From the NCBI RefSeq assembly GCF_017888565.1, contig NZ_JAGHFX010000083.1, positions 1 to 60,262 on the forward strand: DNA of 60,262 nucleotides, written 5' to 3'. Of this stretch, positions 46,002 through 54,326 are shown piece by piece (position 1 is the first letter of the stretch; the number at the start of each line of letters is the position of its first letter). The notes under the pieces were generated by a model that was not told the DNA's origin, searched no databases, and saw only the letters and a program-made list of their open reading frames with translations. The stretch comes from Clostridium sp. GTDB taxonomy: Bacteria; Bacillota; Clostridia; Clostridiales; Clostridiaceae. The translations under genes were made by a program, and so were the position numbers.

Positions 46002-46928
46002 CTAATATTGAGGCATTATCTTCTTTTCCATAACTAATCTTTGATATTCCTTCACATCTTCCACATTTAATATTCTGGAAAATAGTGCTGGCACAATAGA
46101 ATTCTTCTTATTTGCAATTATTACTGCTTCTGTATCTTTAATATTTTTACTTTCTCTATTTATAGGAATAAATTTCATATCATCTTTTCTATCTTCAATA
46201 TCATCTAAATTCCATATTGCAGCATCTATTTTATTTTCTTTTATAGCTGTGATGAATTGACTATAGTTTAATGGGACATATTCAACTTCTATATCCTCAA
46301 AATATATTTTACTTAACATAAATTGATCTATAGATGAATTATCTATTCCTACTCTTGTCCCTTTTTTAAATTCACCGTTAAATTCCTTGGAAACAACTAT
46401 AATATGTTCATTAACATAACTAAAATCTCCAAAAGTTTTAACTATTTGAATTTGTTTGTTGTTTTCTAAATAATAATCAGCAGTTAGCCTTGAAGTTACT
46501 GCAAAATCGTATCTACCATCTTCTAAGGCCTTAAGCCTATGATTAGAACCTCTCATAAAAGCAAGGTTTGTGTTAACTCCACTATCATTTAAGCATTTAC
46601 AAAGTCCTGTTGCTAAACCTTCATACCTTTTAGAATAAGGTAATGGCATAACCCCTACTAAGGATTTTATTCCTGTTAGTTCTAGAAGTCTTATGTAATC
46701 TATATCTTTAACAAATGTTCCTAAGTGACCTCTAGATTCTAGGGTTATTGCATTATGTTCTTTTAAAAACTTTAAAGCAGATTGTATTGTTCCTCTAGCA
46801 CTTTCATAACTTTCAGCAAGCTCTGCTACAGTTTTTATTCTATCGCCTTCATTTAAAGATAAGAATTCAACTGCTAAAGAAGTAATTGCTATTCCAAGTT
46901 TTTGCATAAGCTTACTTTGAACATCCAA
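46002..46928 (-). CDS. yhfZ: YhfZ, GntR-like regulator with substrate-binding domain
   Basis: The 308-residue protein has an N-terminal winged helix (IKTVAELAESYESARGTIQSALKFLKEHNAITLESRG). A two-lobed periplasmic-binding-like effector domain follows (LVGVMPLPYSKRYEGLATGL, then IDAAIWNLDDIED). This is the YhfZ layout. It is the first gene of the yhf group and so the likely specific regulator, sensing a pathway intermediate. An inverted repeat overlaps its promoter region. Confidence 0.84.
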   Translation of the reverse strand: MDVQSKLMQKLGIAITSLAVEFLSLNEGDRIKTVAELAESYESARGTIQSALKFLKEHNAITLESRGHLGTFVKDIDYIRLLELTGIKSLVGVMPLPYSKRYEGLATGLCKCLNDSGVNTNLAFMRGSNHRLKALEDGRYDFAVTSRLTADYYLENNKQIQIVKTFGDFSYVNEHIIVVSKEFNGEFKKGTRVGIDNSSIDQFMLSKIYFEDIEVEYVPLNYSQFITAIKENKIDAAIWNLDDIEDRKDDMKFIPINRESKNIKDTEAVIIANKKNSIVPALFSRILNVEDVKEYQRLVMEKKIMPQY

Positions 46929-46948
46929 TTTATCACTCCCTTATATAA

Positions 46949-46966
46949 TGTACAATATTTTGTATA
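46949..46966. promoter_or_regulatory. Possible YhfZ operator
   Basis: TGTACAA and TTGTATA arms flank a 4-nt spacer (one mismatch) about 20 bp upstream of the yhfZ start codon. A similar TGTACATTTTTTTGTAT is found near the yhfY start. Position fits autoregulation; binding is not shown. Confidence 0.35.
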
Positions 46967-47154
46967 TTTATAATATAGCACCTTTTGATTACCTTTACAA
47001 GTATATTTTAAAATTTTTTGAAAACATTTTATATTTATAAATTTCTTAGTCCTAAATTAATTTGCCTATTTCTCTCAAAAAATTGAAGATTACATCCATA
47101 TCTGTTTAATAAAATTACAGCAATTTTATTAAAATAAAAATTACTAAAGATGGA

Positions 47155-47203
47155 TTATAAAAGGATCACATTAAATTTAACTCTTAATGTGATCCTTTTA
47201 TAA
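47155..47203 (-). terminator. Terminator after the SIS-domain gene
   Basis: Perfect 20-bp arms (47155-47174 and 47184-47203, containing AAAAGGATCACATTAA) flank a 9-nt loop directly at the stop codon. It ends the PTS/SIS operon and separates it from the yhf operon. Confidence 0.9.
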
Positions 47204-47944
47204 TTAATATTGATAATGTATTACATCTCTATATTCTTCAAATATTTTTTTGTTTAATTCATCTCCACCATCTATATTGGCGCTGTAGAATATAGGTGGC
47301 TTATCCATTCCATTTTTAACTAATAATTCTGTTGCTTCTGCAATTATAGAATTCATTATTGTAACTGCAGCCACAGTTGATGTAGGACTAACTTTTTGAT
47401 TTAATCCACTTATTTCTACACATGCATCACCTTTTTCACCATGATTATCTATTACTATATCACTTACTTGATATAAATTTTTACCTGATGAATGTCTAGA
47501 CGATACATCTTTAGAATAACTCAAATTAGTAATACAAATTACTGTTGCACCTTTTTTCTTAGATTCAATTGCCATTTCTATACTTACTGGATTACGTCCT
47601 GAAACTGAATGTACTATAACTACATCGCCTTCAGAGATATTAGTTTTATTAGCTACAGTAGTTCCATACCCCTCTAATCTTTCCATTTCACTAGTCATAG
47701 TAATCGGAGAAGTATCTAACATAAGATTTCTTGCAAATATAGGGTTAATAACTACAAGACCTCCAGCTCTATAATAAAGTTCTTCTGTTAGTATTCCTGC
47801 ATGAGAAGCTCCAAAAGAAAATATAGCTTTTTTGTTTAATATAGCTTTTACAATTATTTCTGTAGCTTTTTCCATATTTTCTTTTTCTTCTTTTTCAATT
47901 ATATCTATTAATTCTTTTATTTTATCAATATACTTAAAATCCAT
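47204..47944 (-). CDS. SIS-domain phosphosugar-binding protein (UPF0309-like)
   Basis: The 246-residue protein has one SIS domain: AIFSFGASHAGILTEELYYRAGG, VIVHSVSGRNPVSIEMAIESKKKGATVICITN and KVSPTSTVAAVTIMNSII. SIS domains bind phosphosugars and often isomerise or hydrolyse them. It resembles the UPF0309 group. It follows EIIC by 6 bp, so it likely acts on the phosphosugar made by the PTS. The last segment PPIFYSANIDGGDELN is typical of this group. Confidence 0.82.
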   Translation of the reverse strand: MDFKYIDKIKELIDIIEKEEKENMEKATEIIVKAILNKKAIFSFGASHAGILTEELYYRAGGLVVINPIFARNLMLDTSPITMTSEMERLEGYGTTVANKTNISEGDVVIVHSVSGRNPVSIEMAIESKKKGATVICITNLSYSKDVSSRHSSGKNLYQVSDIVIDNHGEKGDACVEISGLNQKVSPTSTVAAVTIMNSIIAEATELLVKNGMDKPPIFYSANIDGGDELNKKIFEEYRDVIHYQY

Positions 47945-47950
47945 ATCCTA

Positions 47951-49207
47951 TTAAAACCCTCCAAGAAATGATGATATCAACTTTCCTAATACTCCAAATA
48001 ATGATAAATCATTACCACCAAATATTAATATCCAATTTTGGATTGTTCCTGAATATACTACAGCAGAAAGGCCTACTAAAATAACCATCACTATTGCCGC
48101 AACCATTGTACCAATTATAGCTCCTCTAAGACCACCTTGTCCTTCTCCTATAACCGCTGCTGCTCCACATTCAAAGAAAGAAGTTATAACTAGCGGTATT
48201 ATTAAAATATTAAATACATTGAAGTAATTACAAATTAATATTACTATTGTTGAAGTTATCATAGCTGTAATAAATCCAATTAATACAGCATTTGGTTTAT
48301 AGTTAAATAATATAGGACAATCAAATGCTGGTAATGCATTAGGAACAACTTTTTCAGATATTCCTTTAAATGCAGGGACTATTTGATTAATTAACATTCT
48401 TACACCTTGTAACATTACTATTAATCCAGCACCAAATGTAAATCCTTGTTTAATTGCATAAATAAATGTATTTTCTTGTATATCACCAAAGCCTTCTGGT
48501 ATAGCAAGTCCAACTACTATGAACATAATAAATATTACTATTCCACCTGTAATTGAAATTTCTCTGAAGAAAGAAAGTCCTGCTGGTAACTTTAAGTCTT
48601 CACATGATTTTTCCTTATTTCCTACTTTACTAGCAATAAATCCAGATATTAAAGCCAACATTCCACTTGGATGTCCAAGTGTGAAAGATTCATCACCAGT
48701 TACATCCTTGACATACTTTCTTAATACCCAAGGCATAATTGACCAATATAGCGCTGAAGCAATTGCAGCAAAAACTATAAGAATCCAGCCATCTAATCCA
48801 CCTTCAACACCAGCTGCTACAAATATAAATGGGAACCACCATAACATATGACCTGTTAAGAATATTGTTTTTATTGGAGTAAATCTAGCTATTAATAAAT
48901 GTATTACAAGTCCAATAAACATTGCTAATCCTACCGTACCACCATAACTTGCTGTAAATGTAGCATCATTTAATCCTTCAGCTACTGCCCCTGCTCCACT
49001 TAGAGCTTGGAATGCATTATTTATAGGGGATATAGCACTTACTAGCATTGATGTTCCTTGATCTAGTATTACCATTCCAAATGCAGCTAATAACGATCCT
49101 TTAACAACATCAGCAAACTTTTTCTTTTGTAATATTAATCCTAAAGCAGCTATCAATCCTAATAAAAGTGGTGGATTACGCAATACATTATTTATTAAAA
49201 AGTCCAT
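47951..49207 (-). CDS. PTS EIIC component, ascorbate (SgaT/UlaA) type
   Basis: The 418-residue membrane protein begins DFLINNVLRNPPLLLGLIAALGLILQKKKFADVVKG and has GTVGLAMFIGLVIHLLIARFTPIKTIFLTGH, both characteristic of the L-ascorbate EIIC family, with about 10-11 membrane spans. It carries the sugar across the membrane with phosphorylation by EIIB. The substrate need not be ascorbate, because no ulaD/E/F genes are present. It lies 13 bp after EIIB. Confidence 0.88.
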   Translation of the reverse strand: MDFLINNVLRNPPLLLGLIAALGLILQKKKFADVVKGSLLAAFGMVILDQGTSMLVSAISPINNAFQALSGAGAVAEGLNDATFTASYGGTVGLAMFIGLVIHLLIARFTPIKTIFLTGHMLWWFPFIFVAAGVEGGLDGWILIVFAAIASALYWSIMPWVLRKYVKDVTGDESFTLGHPSGMLALISGFIASKVGNKEKSCEDLKLPAGLSFFREISITGGIVIFIMFIVVGLAIPEGFGDIQENTFIYAIKQGFTFGAGLIVMLQGVRMLINQIVPAFKGISEKVVPNALPAFDCPILFNYKPNAVLIGFITAMITSTIVILICNYFNVFNILIIPLVITSFFECGAAAVIGEGQGGLRGAIIGTMVAAIVMVILVGLSAVVYSGTIQNWILIFGGNDLSLFGVLGKLISSFLGGF

Positions 49208-49219
49208 ATTAATCTCCTC

Positions 49220-49495
49220 CTAACGTTCGTTTAAAAACTTTTCTAACACTTCTCTTACTTCTGCTAAGTCCATATATTTTTTTACTGCGTAAACAGGAAC
49301 ATTACATGTACCTTCTAATTCTTTATGAAGTTCTGCGCTAGTTAATATAACATCACAATCTGCTCCTCTTGCATCATTTATATCAGTGTTATTTACCTCA
49401 GCACTTATATTCATTTCCCTTAACACTTTCTCAATTGACATCTTTAGTATCATTGAAGAACCTACTCCAAAACCACAAACTGCTAAAATTTTCAT
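49220..49495 (-). CDS. PTS EIIB component, ascorbate type
   Basis: The ATG at 49495 (MKILAVCGFGVGSSMILK) follows AGGAGG by 9 nt; an earlier in-frame start overlaps the regulator and lacks a site. The 91-residue protein has the phosphocysteine in AVCGFGVGSS, the hallmark of the SgaB group. It takes phosphate from the EIIA (probably the C-terminal domain of the regulator next door) and gives it to the sugar. Confidence 0.9.
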   Translation of the reverse strand: MKILAVCGFGVGSSMILKMSIEKVLREMNISAEVNNTDINDARGADCDVILTSAELHKELEGTCNVPVYAVKKYMDLAEVREVLEKFLNER

Positions 49496-49508
49496 AAAAT
49501 AATACCTC

Positions 49509-51434
49509 CTAATTTTGATCATTTATAATTTTTAATATTTTTTTTGAATCACCATCTCTAAAAATCTTTAAATTTTCTTCATCATATAAAAGTTCAGATA
49601 ATGAAGCTAAAGCCCTTATATGACTATTATTATCAACTGTTGCAAGAACCATAAATATATTTACAGGTTTTCCTAAAAGATCCACCTCTTCTTCTACAGT
49701 TAATAAAGACATTGATAATCTATTTACTCCTTCTTTTGCACTTGCATGAGGTAAAGCAAACCTGTCAGCTAGTACTATATATGGACCATGTTTTTTTATA
49801 CTTTCTATCATAGCTTCCACATATTCTTCTTTTATAGACTCATCTTCCAATAATGGTTCTGCTGCAACTTTTATAGCCTCCTCCCAATCTTTAACTTTAG
49901 ATACTTTTCTTACTCTTTGCTCATTAATTAATTCTTTTAACATTGGTTGGTACGCCTCCTTTTCATCCATTTGATATATTATTTTTATTAAATCATTTTT
50001 AAGATTATCGTAATTTATTATATTTGCATTTCTTTTTATTGCTTGCATTATTAGTTCAATATTAAATTGTAGATTACTTTGGTTAAATGTTACTAGTTTG
50101 TCCATCAATAATTTAATATCTAATTTAGTTAGCATTGGATTTACTACTATAACATTTTCCTTATTTGGGATTTCTACTGTTGAAACTATATAGTCATAAT
50201 TGATATTAGAACATTGCATATCTTTTATTGACATAACACCTATAATATCTATAGCAGGAATATACTTATATAACTGAATTTCAATATTTTTCGATATCAA
50301 TAATCCATTAGGACATACAACTAGTACTTTTTTTCTTATATCTACCTCTGTTTCAGTACCTCTTAAATATCCTCCGAAATATGCTGCTATAAAACCTATT
50401 TCTTCTTCCCTTATTCCTATAAAATCTGGGAAGTCATTTTTATCTTCTAAAATAGATTTAATTATTTTATATAAGGAATCATGTTTTCTTTTTATTTCTT
50501 CTAATGAAGGATTACTTATTGGGAATCTAAATCTTATTCTGTAATATGAGGACAATAAATGTCTTTTAATATTTTTCTTAAATACATTTTTATTTTCTAA
50601 TTGAATAGCTGTATTAACTTCAAATCTTCTTATTAATTTATCAACATATTTTTCAATCATATCCTCAGAAACATTATTATTTAGACTTGGAAGTGTACTT
50701 ATATATGCACATAAATATGCTATTTCTTCTTCACTAGCATCTTCACTCAAAAGAGTTTTAGTCAAATTATAATATTCAAAACATTTTACATCAGCTTTAA
50801 ATTTATAAGAATTTATTGTATATCCATTTTTTATTCTTCTATTTATAAATTCTGCAAACTTTGAAAGATTAGTTAAAGAATAGTCGGTAAGTTTAAGAAA
50901 ACACTTACTATCAAAATCTAGTATTTTTTTATTATAATCTTTCAACAACTCCCTATCTTCTTCCATCAATAGTATGTAAATGTCCCTTATTTTTGTTTCA
51001 TCACCAACTATTTTATAACCTCTCTTATAAACTAATGTTAACCCCATATTTCGAAGATCATTCTTTAAATATTCAAAGGTTTGAACTATAGTATTTTTAG
51101 AAAGTATCATTTCGTTAGATAAAACTTCTATTGTGACTTTTTCTTCATTAAGTATTTTATATAGAATATAATTTTTTCTATTTTCTATGTTTATAAAGTC
51201 ATCTTCTTCAATATAAAGTTTTTTATGTAGCAAGTTGTAATCTCCTATAAATGAAAATGCATGATTTATATTTCTTACTTCGCCACAATCTTTTATAAAA
51301 TAGTTTATATCTTCAATATCATAATAAAGAGTTCTTTTTGATATATTAAATTCTTCAATTAAAGCTTTGGATTTTATACTTCCCTTTTCTAAGATTGATC
51401 CTAATATACTTCTTGCTCTTTCTTTCATCTTCAT
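49509..51434 (-). CDS. BglG/LicR-type PRD regulator with EIIB-like and EIIA domains
   Basis: The 641-residue protein has an N-terminal helix-turn-helix (EKGSIKSKALIEEFNISKRTLYYDI) and a second Mga-type HTH. Two PRD domains follow, with His near RHLLSSYYRIRF, then an EIIB-like stretch (VLVVCPNGLLISKNIEIQL). A C-terminal EIIA has the phospho-His in LADRFALPHASAKEGV. It is a transcription activator switched by PTS phosphorylation. As no separate EIIA gene is present, its EIIA domain may also feed phosphate to EIIB. It is the first gene of the PTS operon. Confidence 0.9.
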   Translation of the reverse strand: MKMKERARSILGSILEKGSIKSKALIEEFNISKRTLYYDIEDINYFIKDCGEVRNINHAFSFIGDYNLLHKKLYIEEDDFINIENRKNYILYKILNEEKVTIEVLSNEMILSKNTIVQTFEYLKNDLRNMGLTLVYKRGYKIVGDETKIRDIYILLMEEDRELLKDYNKKILDFDSKCFLKLTDYSLTNLSKFAEFINRRIKNGYTINSYKFKADVKCFEYYNLTKTLLSEDASEEEIAYLCAYISTLPSLNNNVSEDMIEKYVDKLIRRFEVNTAIQLENKNVFKKNIKRHLLSSYYRIRFRFPISNPSLEEIKRKHDSLYKIIKSILEDKNDFPDFIGIREEEIGFIAAYFGGYLRGTETEVDIRKKVLVVCPNGLLISKNIEIQLYKYIPAIDIIGVMSIKDMQCSNINYDYIVSTVEIPNKENVIVVNPMLTKLDIKLLMDKLVTFNQSNLQFNIELIMQAIKRNANIINYDNLKNDLIKIIYQMDEKEAYQPMLKELINEQRVRKVSKVKDWEEAIKVAAEPLLEDESIKEEYVEAMIESIKKHGPYIVLADRFALPHASAKEGVNRLSMSLLTVEEEVDLLGKPVNIFMVLATVDNNSHIRALASLSELLYDEENLKIFRDGDSKKILKIINDQN

Positions 51435-51493
51435 CCCTCGTTCTCATTATCACTTTTTTGCTTGTTATTAACAATACCAAATCATTGCACAAT

Positions 51494-51521
51494 ATTATAA
51501 GGTTTTCATTTAGATTTGCAA
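51494..51521 (-). promoter_or_regulatory. Promoter of the PTS operon
   Basis: On the minus strand TTGCAA (51516-51521) and TATAAT (51494-51499) are 16 bp apart, about 60 bp upstream of the regulator start. A TTGTTAATAACAA palindrome lies just downstream and could be a regulatory site. Confidence 0.5.
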
Positions 51522-51615
51522 AATATAATAAACTTTATATATAAATATTAATAAAGATAATTTTTCTTACGTTAATAATAAAACTTATAGAAGAATTTAT
51601 ATAAAAATATTTATA

Positions 51616-51640
51616 GCCCCAGAGGCAATACCCCTGAGGC
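51616..51640 (-). terminator. GC-rich hairpin after hepT
   Basis: GCCCCAGAGG and CCCCTGAGGC pair at 8 of 10 positions, about 20 bp past the hepT stop codon. It is a diverged version of the GCCCCAGGG hairpin that follows the amidase and lacZ genes. Confidence 0.6.
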
Positions 51641-51660
51641 CTTTTATTGTTTATAAAAAC

Positions 51661-52056
51661 TTATAATAGCTTTTCCAAGTTTTCTACTAACTCGCCGATA
51701 GCACAAACATATTTATTAACTATTCTATCTGCTATTTCATTAGATATATTTTCATTATAAATATGTAACGTAGAATTTCTATCTTCTAATAAATTTATCC
51801 ATACCTTATCATCTGAAATCAAATTATTCACATAAGCCTTCTTAAAAATAGTACGCGGAAATGAATTTTCTAACGTAACTCCTAAATAATTCATAAATTC
51901 CTTTAAGGTTTTATGAGTTAATTCGTAAGTAACTTCAAACCTTTGTATTAAGCTATCTCTTATGATATCATTTTTTCCATCATATAAATCACTAACTTCT
52001 TTTAATCTTGAATAAGCTTTTTTTAAATTCATATATTTAAAATCAATGCTTCTCAT
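51661..52056 (-). CDS. hepT: HEPN-family toxin-like protein (HepT/HI0074 type)
   Basis: The 131-residue helical protein carries R93-x4-H98-x-Y100 in EDRNSTLHIYNE, the RX4HXY motif of HEPN RNases of type VII toxin-antitoxin pairs. FEVTYELTHKTLKEF is the substrate-binding-like helix of the HI0074 family. In studied pairs MntA adds AMP to the motif Tyr and blocks the RNase. It overlaps mntA by 14 bp, so the two are translated together. A toxin role is inferred from family and pairing. Confidence 0.85.
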   Translation of the reverse strand: MRSIDFKYMNLKKAYSRLKEVSDLYDGKNDIIRDSLIQRFEVTYELTHKTLKEFMNYLGVTLENSFPRTIFKKAYVNNLISDDKVWINLLEDRNSTLHIYNENISNEIADRIVNKYVCAIGELVENLEKLL

Positions 52057-52360
52057 ATATAACTACCCCTCCTTTATTTACTTGTTCAATAAATACCTCA
52101 TCATCTATTGAATTCATATTTAAAAAATCAAATTCTAATAAGGTAGTTGTATTATTTTCTATATCTTCAATAAATTCTAACAGGTCTGAAGATTTAACAT
52201 CTAAATATATCGCTAAATCAATATCACTTCTAGGTGAGTTATCTTTTCTTGCTCTTGAACCAAATAAAACTACTTTTTTAATATTATGATATTTTCTAGA
52301 TATTTCTTTTATTTCTTCTATAATATCTTCCTCTAGATTATAGTCTATTTTATTAAGCAA
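52043..52360 (-). CDS. mntA: Minimal nucleotidyltransferase (MntA/HI0073 type)
   Basis: The 105-residue protein has the G34-S35-x10-D46-x-D48 motif (VLFGSRARKDNSPRSDIDLA) of minimal nucleotidyltransferases. The third acidic residue probably lies in LLEFDFLNM. It starts at TTG behind AAAGGTG. It is the likely antitoxin that modifies the HEPN partner just downstream. Length matches the family. Confidence 0.87.
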   Translation of the reverse strand: MLNKIDYNLEEDIIEEIKEISRKYHNIKKVVLFGSRARKDNSPRSDIDLAIYLDVKSSDLLEFIEDIENNTTTLLEFDFLNMNSIDDEVFIEQVNKGGVVIYEKH

Positions 52361-52574
52361 ACAATCACCTTTTTCACATTTTAAAATTATGCTAGGTTTT
52401 ATATAATTTATTATAATACTAATATTATATAATTACTTCACCATAAATTAAATATTTATATTCATTTCCAATTTAAAATATAGCACTCTTAAAATCATTT
52501 AATTTCCTATTATAATAATTAAGAACTAACTAGTCTATTATTATATTCTGATATCGATATAATAAGCATAATTT

Positions 52575-54326
52575 CTACTTCTTTATAGGCAATAAAATTG
52601 TCACAGTTGTTCCTTTATTTAGCTTACTTTTTATTTCTATTCCATACTCATTTCCATAAATAAGCTTAATTCTGCTATCAACATTATTTACTCCAATTCC
52701 ACTAAAGTGATCATTTTTTGTTTCTTTTTTTTGTTTTACTTTTTCTAAAGTTTCTTCTTCTATTCCCACACCATTATCATATATTTCTATTTTTATATTT
52801 TCACCTTGCTCCCTTATGAAAACTTGTATCTTTCCCTCCTCATCTGACGGGAACCCATGAAAGAATGAGTTTTCAATAAATGGTTGTAGTATTAGCTTAG
52901 GAACTAAGTAATCATTACAATCAGGCATTATAAAATATTCAACTTTTATTCTATCGCCATATCTTATATTATTAATAAATACGTAGTTTTTTATATTTTC
53001 TATTTCATCTTCTATAGTAATAAATTCGTCTGTCTTACTAATTGTATTTCTTAGTAAATTTATAAATGAATCTAAAGCACTTAGTGATTTATCATTATTT
53101 CCTTGCCATATAAGCCATTTAAAACTTGATAAAGTATTAAAAATATAATGTGGATTTATTTGCATTTGCAACGCATGTATTTCTGCTGCTCTCTTTTCTT
53201 TTTGAACCTTAACTAACTCATTTATATATTTATTTAAATCCTTTATCATATAATTAAATGTAGATGACAGCTCTTTTACTTCTTCTGGACCACTTACTTC
53301 TATATATTCATCAAAATTTCCAGCTCTTACATTAGACATCTTTTCAGTAAGTAAGTATAAGGGCTTAGTCATTTGTCTAACTATTAAAAATATACCTATT
53401 AAAATACACAATGTTATCACAAAACAAATTAGCAGTATATTCCCAACATCATACATTTTGCCTATAGCTTTATAATTATCAACAGTACCACATATAGTTA
53501 AATTACAATAAGGAAGCCTTTGAATCAATATAGTGTTTTTATTACTATTATAACTTTTACTCAACTCTTCTTTTAAAACAAGGTCCTCTATACTTTTTCT
53601 AAACTCTTCTTGAACCTGTCCAATGTTCTCCTTCTTATTTGAAGATAAAACAACATTATTTTCATTTAACAAAACTACATCGTTTATTTCTAAAGTAAAA
53701 TAATCATAAAACTTTTCAAAGTCTTTTTCTTTTATAGTAAAATAAATAATTCCATATGGTTCTCCATCTGTTAAATTTAAAGTTTTGGTTACAACAATCA
53801 CAGGTTCATCCTTTGTTGAAGATGTAAAACCATTTTCTAGGTACTGATATAGTATAGTATCACTTTTGACTAATGAATTTTTAGATATATCCATACTCAA
53901 TATTTCATTTGGTCTAATAGTTAAAAGCTCTGATCTATTTAAAAATGATGACCCATTCAAACCTAATATTAAAACACCTATATCATATGTATTAGTGGCT
54001 AGAGCAGATTTCATTTGTCTTTTTAGATCAAATATAGTTTGAGACATTTCCTCTACTTCTAGATTTTCTTCAGTAAAATATGTTTTAAAAGCTCTGTGAG
54101 AATTTACAGAGTTTATTACTTTAACTAATTCACCGTGAAAATCATATATTTTCTCATTTACCTGCCCAAAGATTTTTTTCTGAGAATCACTATAGGTATC
54201 AGTAAAAATCCCTTTTGAAATATTTATTATAATATAACTAATTGAAACTGATACACAAATAACTCCAACAACAACAACACATAATATTTTAAAAAACAGG
54301 CTATTTGTTTTCAGACTCTTTTTCAT
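52575..54326 (-). CDS. YesM-type sensor histidine kinase
   Basis: The 583-residue protein has two membrane helices (about 11-33 and 292-315) around a Cache-like outer domain, and a HAMP linker (RQMTKPLYLLTEKMSNVRAG). The His_kinase motif QMQINPHYIFNTLSSFKW carries His393. A HATPase domain follows with NSFFHGFPSDEEGK and GIGVNNVDSRIKL. YesM kinases sense sugars or oligosaccharides outside. Its start overlaps the end of the response regulator gene by 26 bp. The nearby lacZ and ABC permease suggest a galactoside-type signal. Confidence 0.92.
   Translation of the reverse strand: MKKSLKTNSLFFKILCVVVVGVICVSVSISYIIINISKGIFTDTYSDSQKKIFGQVNEKIYDFHGELVKVINSVNSHRAFKTYFTEENLEVEEMSQTIFDLKRQMKSALATNTYDIGVLILGLNGSSFLNRSELLTIRPNEILSMDISKNSLVKSDTILYQYLENGFTSSTKDEPVIVVTKTLNLTDGEPYGIIYFTIKEKDFEKFYDYFTLEINDVVLLNENNVVLSSNKKENIGQVQEEFRKSIEDLVLKEELSKSYNSNKNTILIQRLPYCNLTICGTVDNYKAIGKMYDVGNILLICFVITLCILIGIFLIVRQMTKPLYLLTEKMSNVRAGNFDEYIEVSGPEEVKELSSTFNYMIKDLNKYINELVKVQKEKRAAEIHALQMQINPHYIFNTLSSFKWLIWQGNNDKSLSALDSFINLLRNTISKTDEFITIEDEIENIKNYVFINNIRYGDRIKVEYFIMPDCNDYLVPKLILQPFIENSFFHGFPSDEEGKIQVFIREQGENIKIEIYDNGVGIEEETLEKVKQKKETKNDHFSGIGVNNVDSRIKLIYGNEYGIEIKSKLNKGTTVTILLPIKK

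Noticed and set aside
47951..51434. A true L-ascorbate utilisation operon
   Set aside because: EIIB and EIIC are of the ascorbate type, but lactonase, decarboxylase and epimerase genes of that pathway are missing; a SIS protein and the yhf set are found instead.
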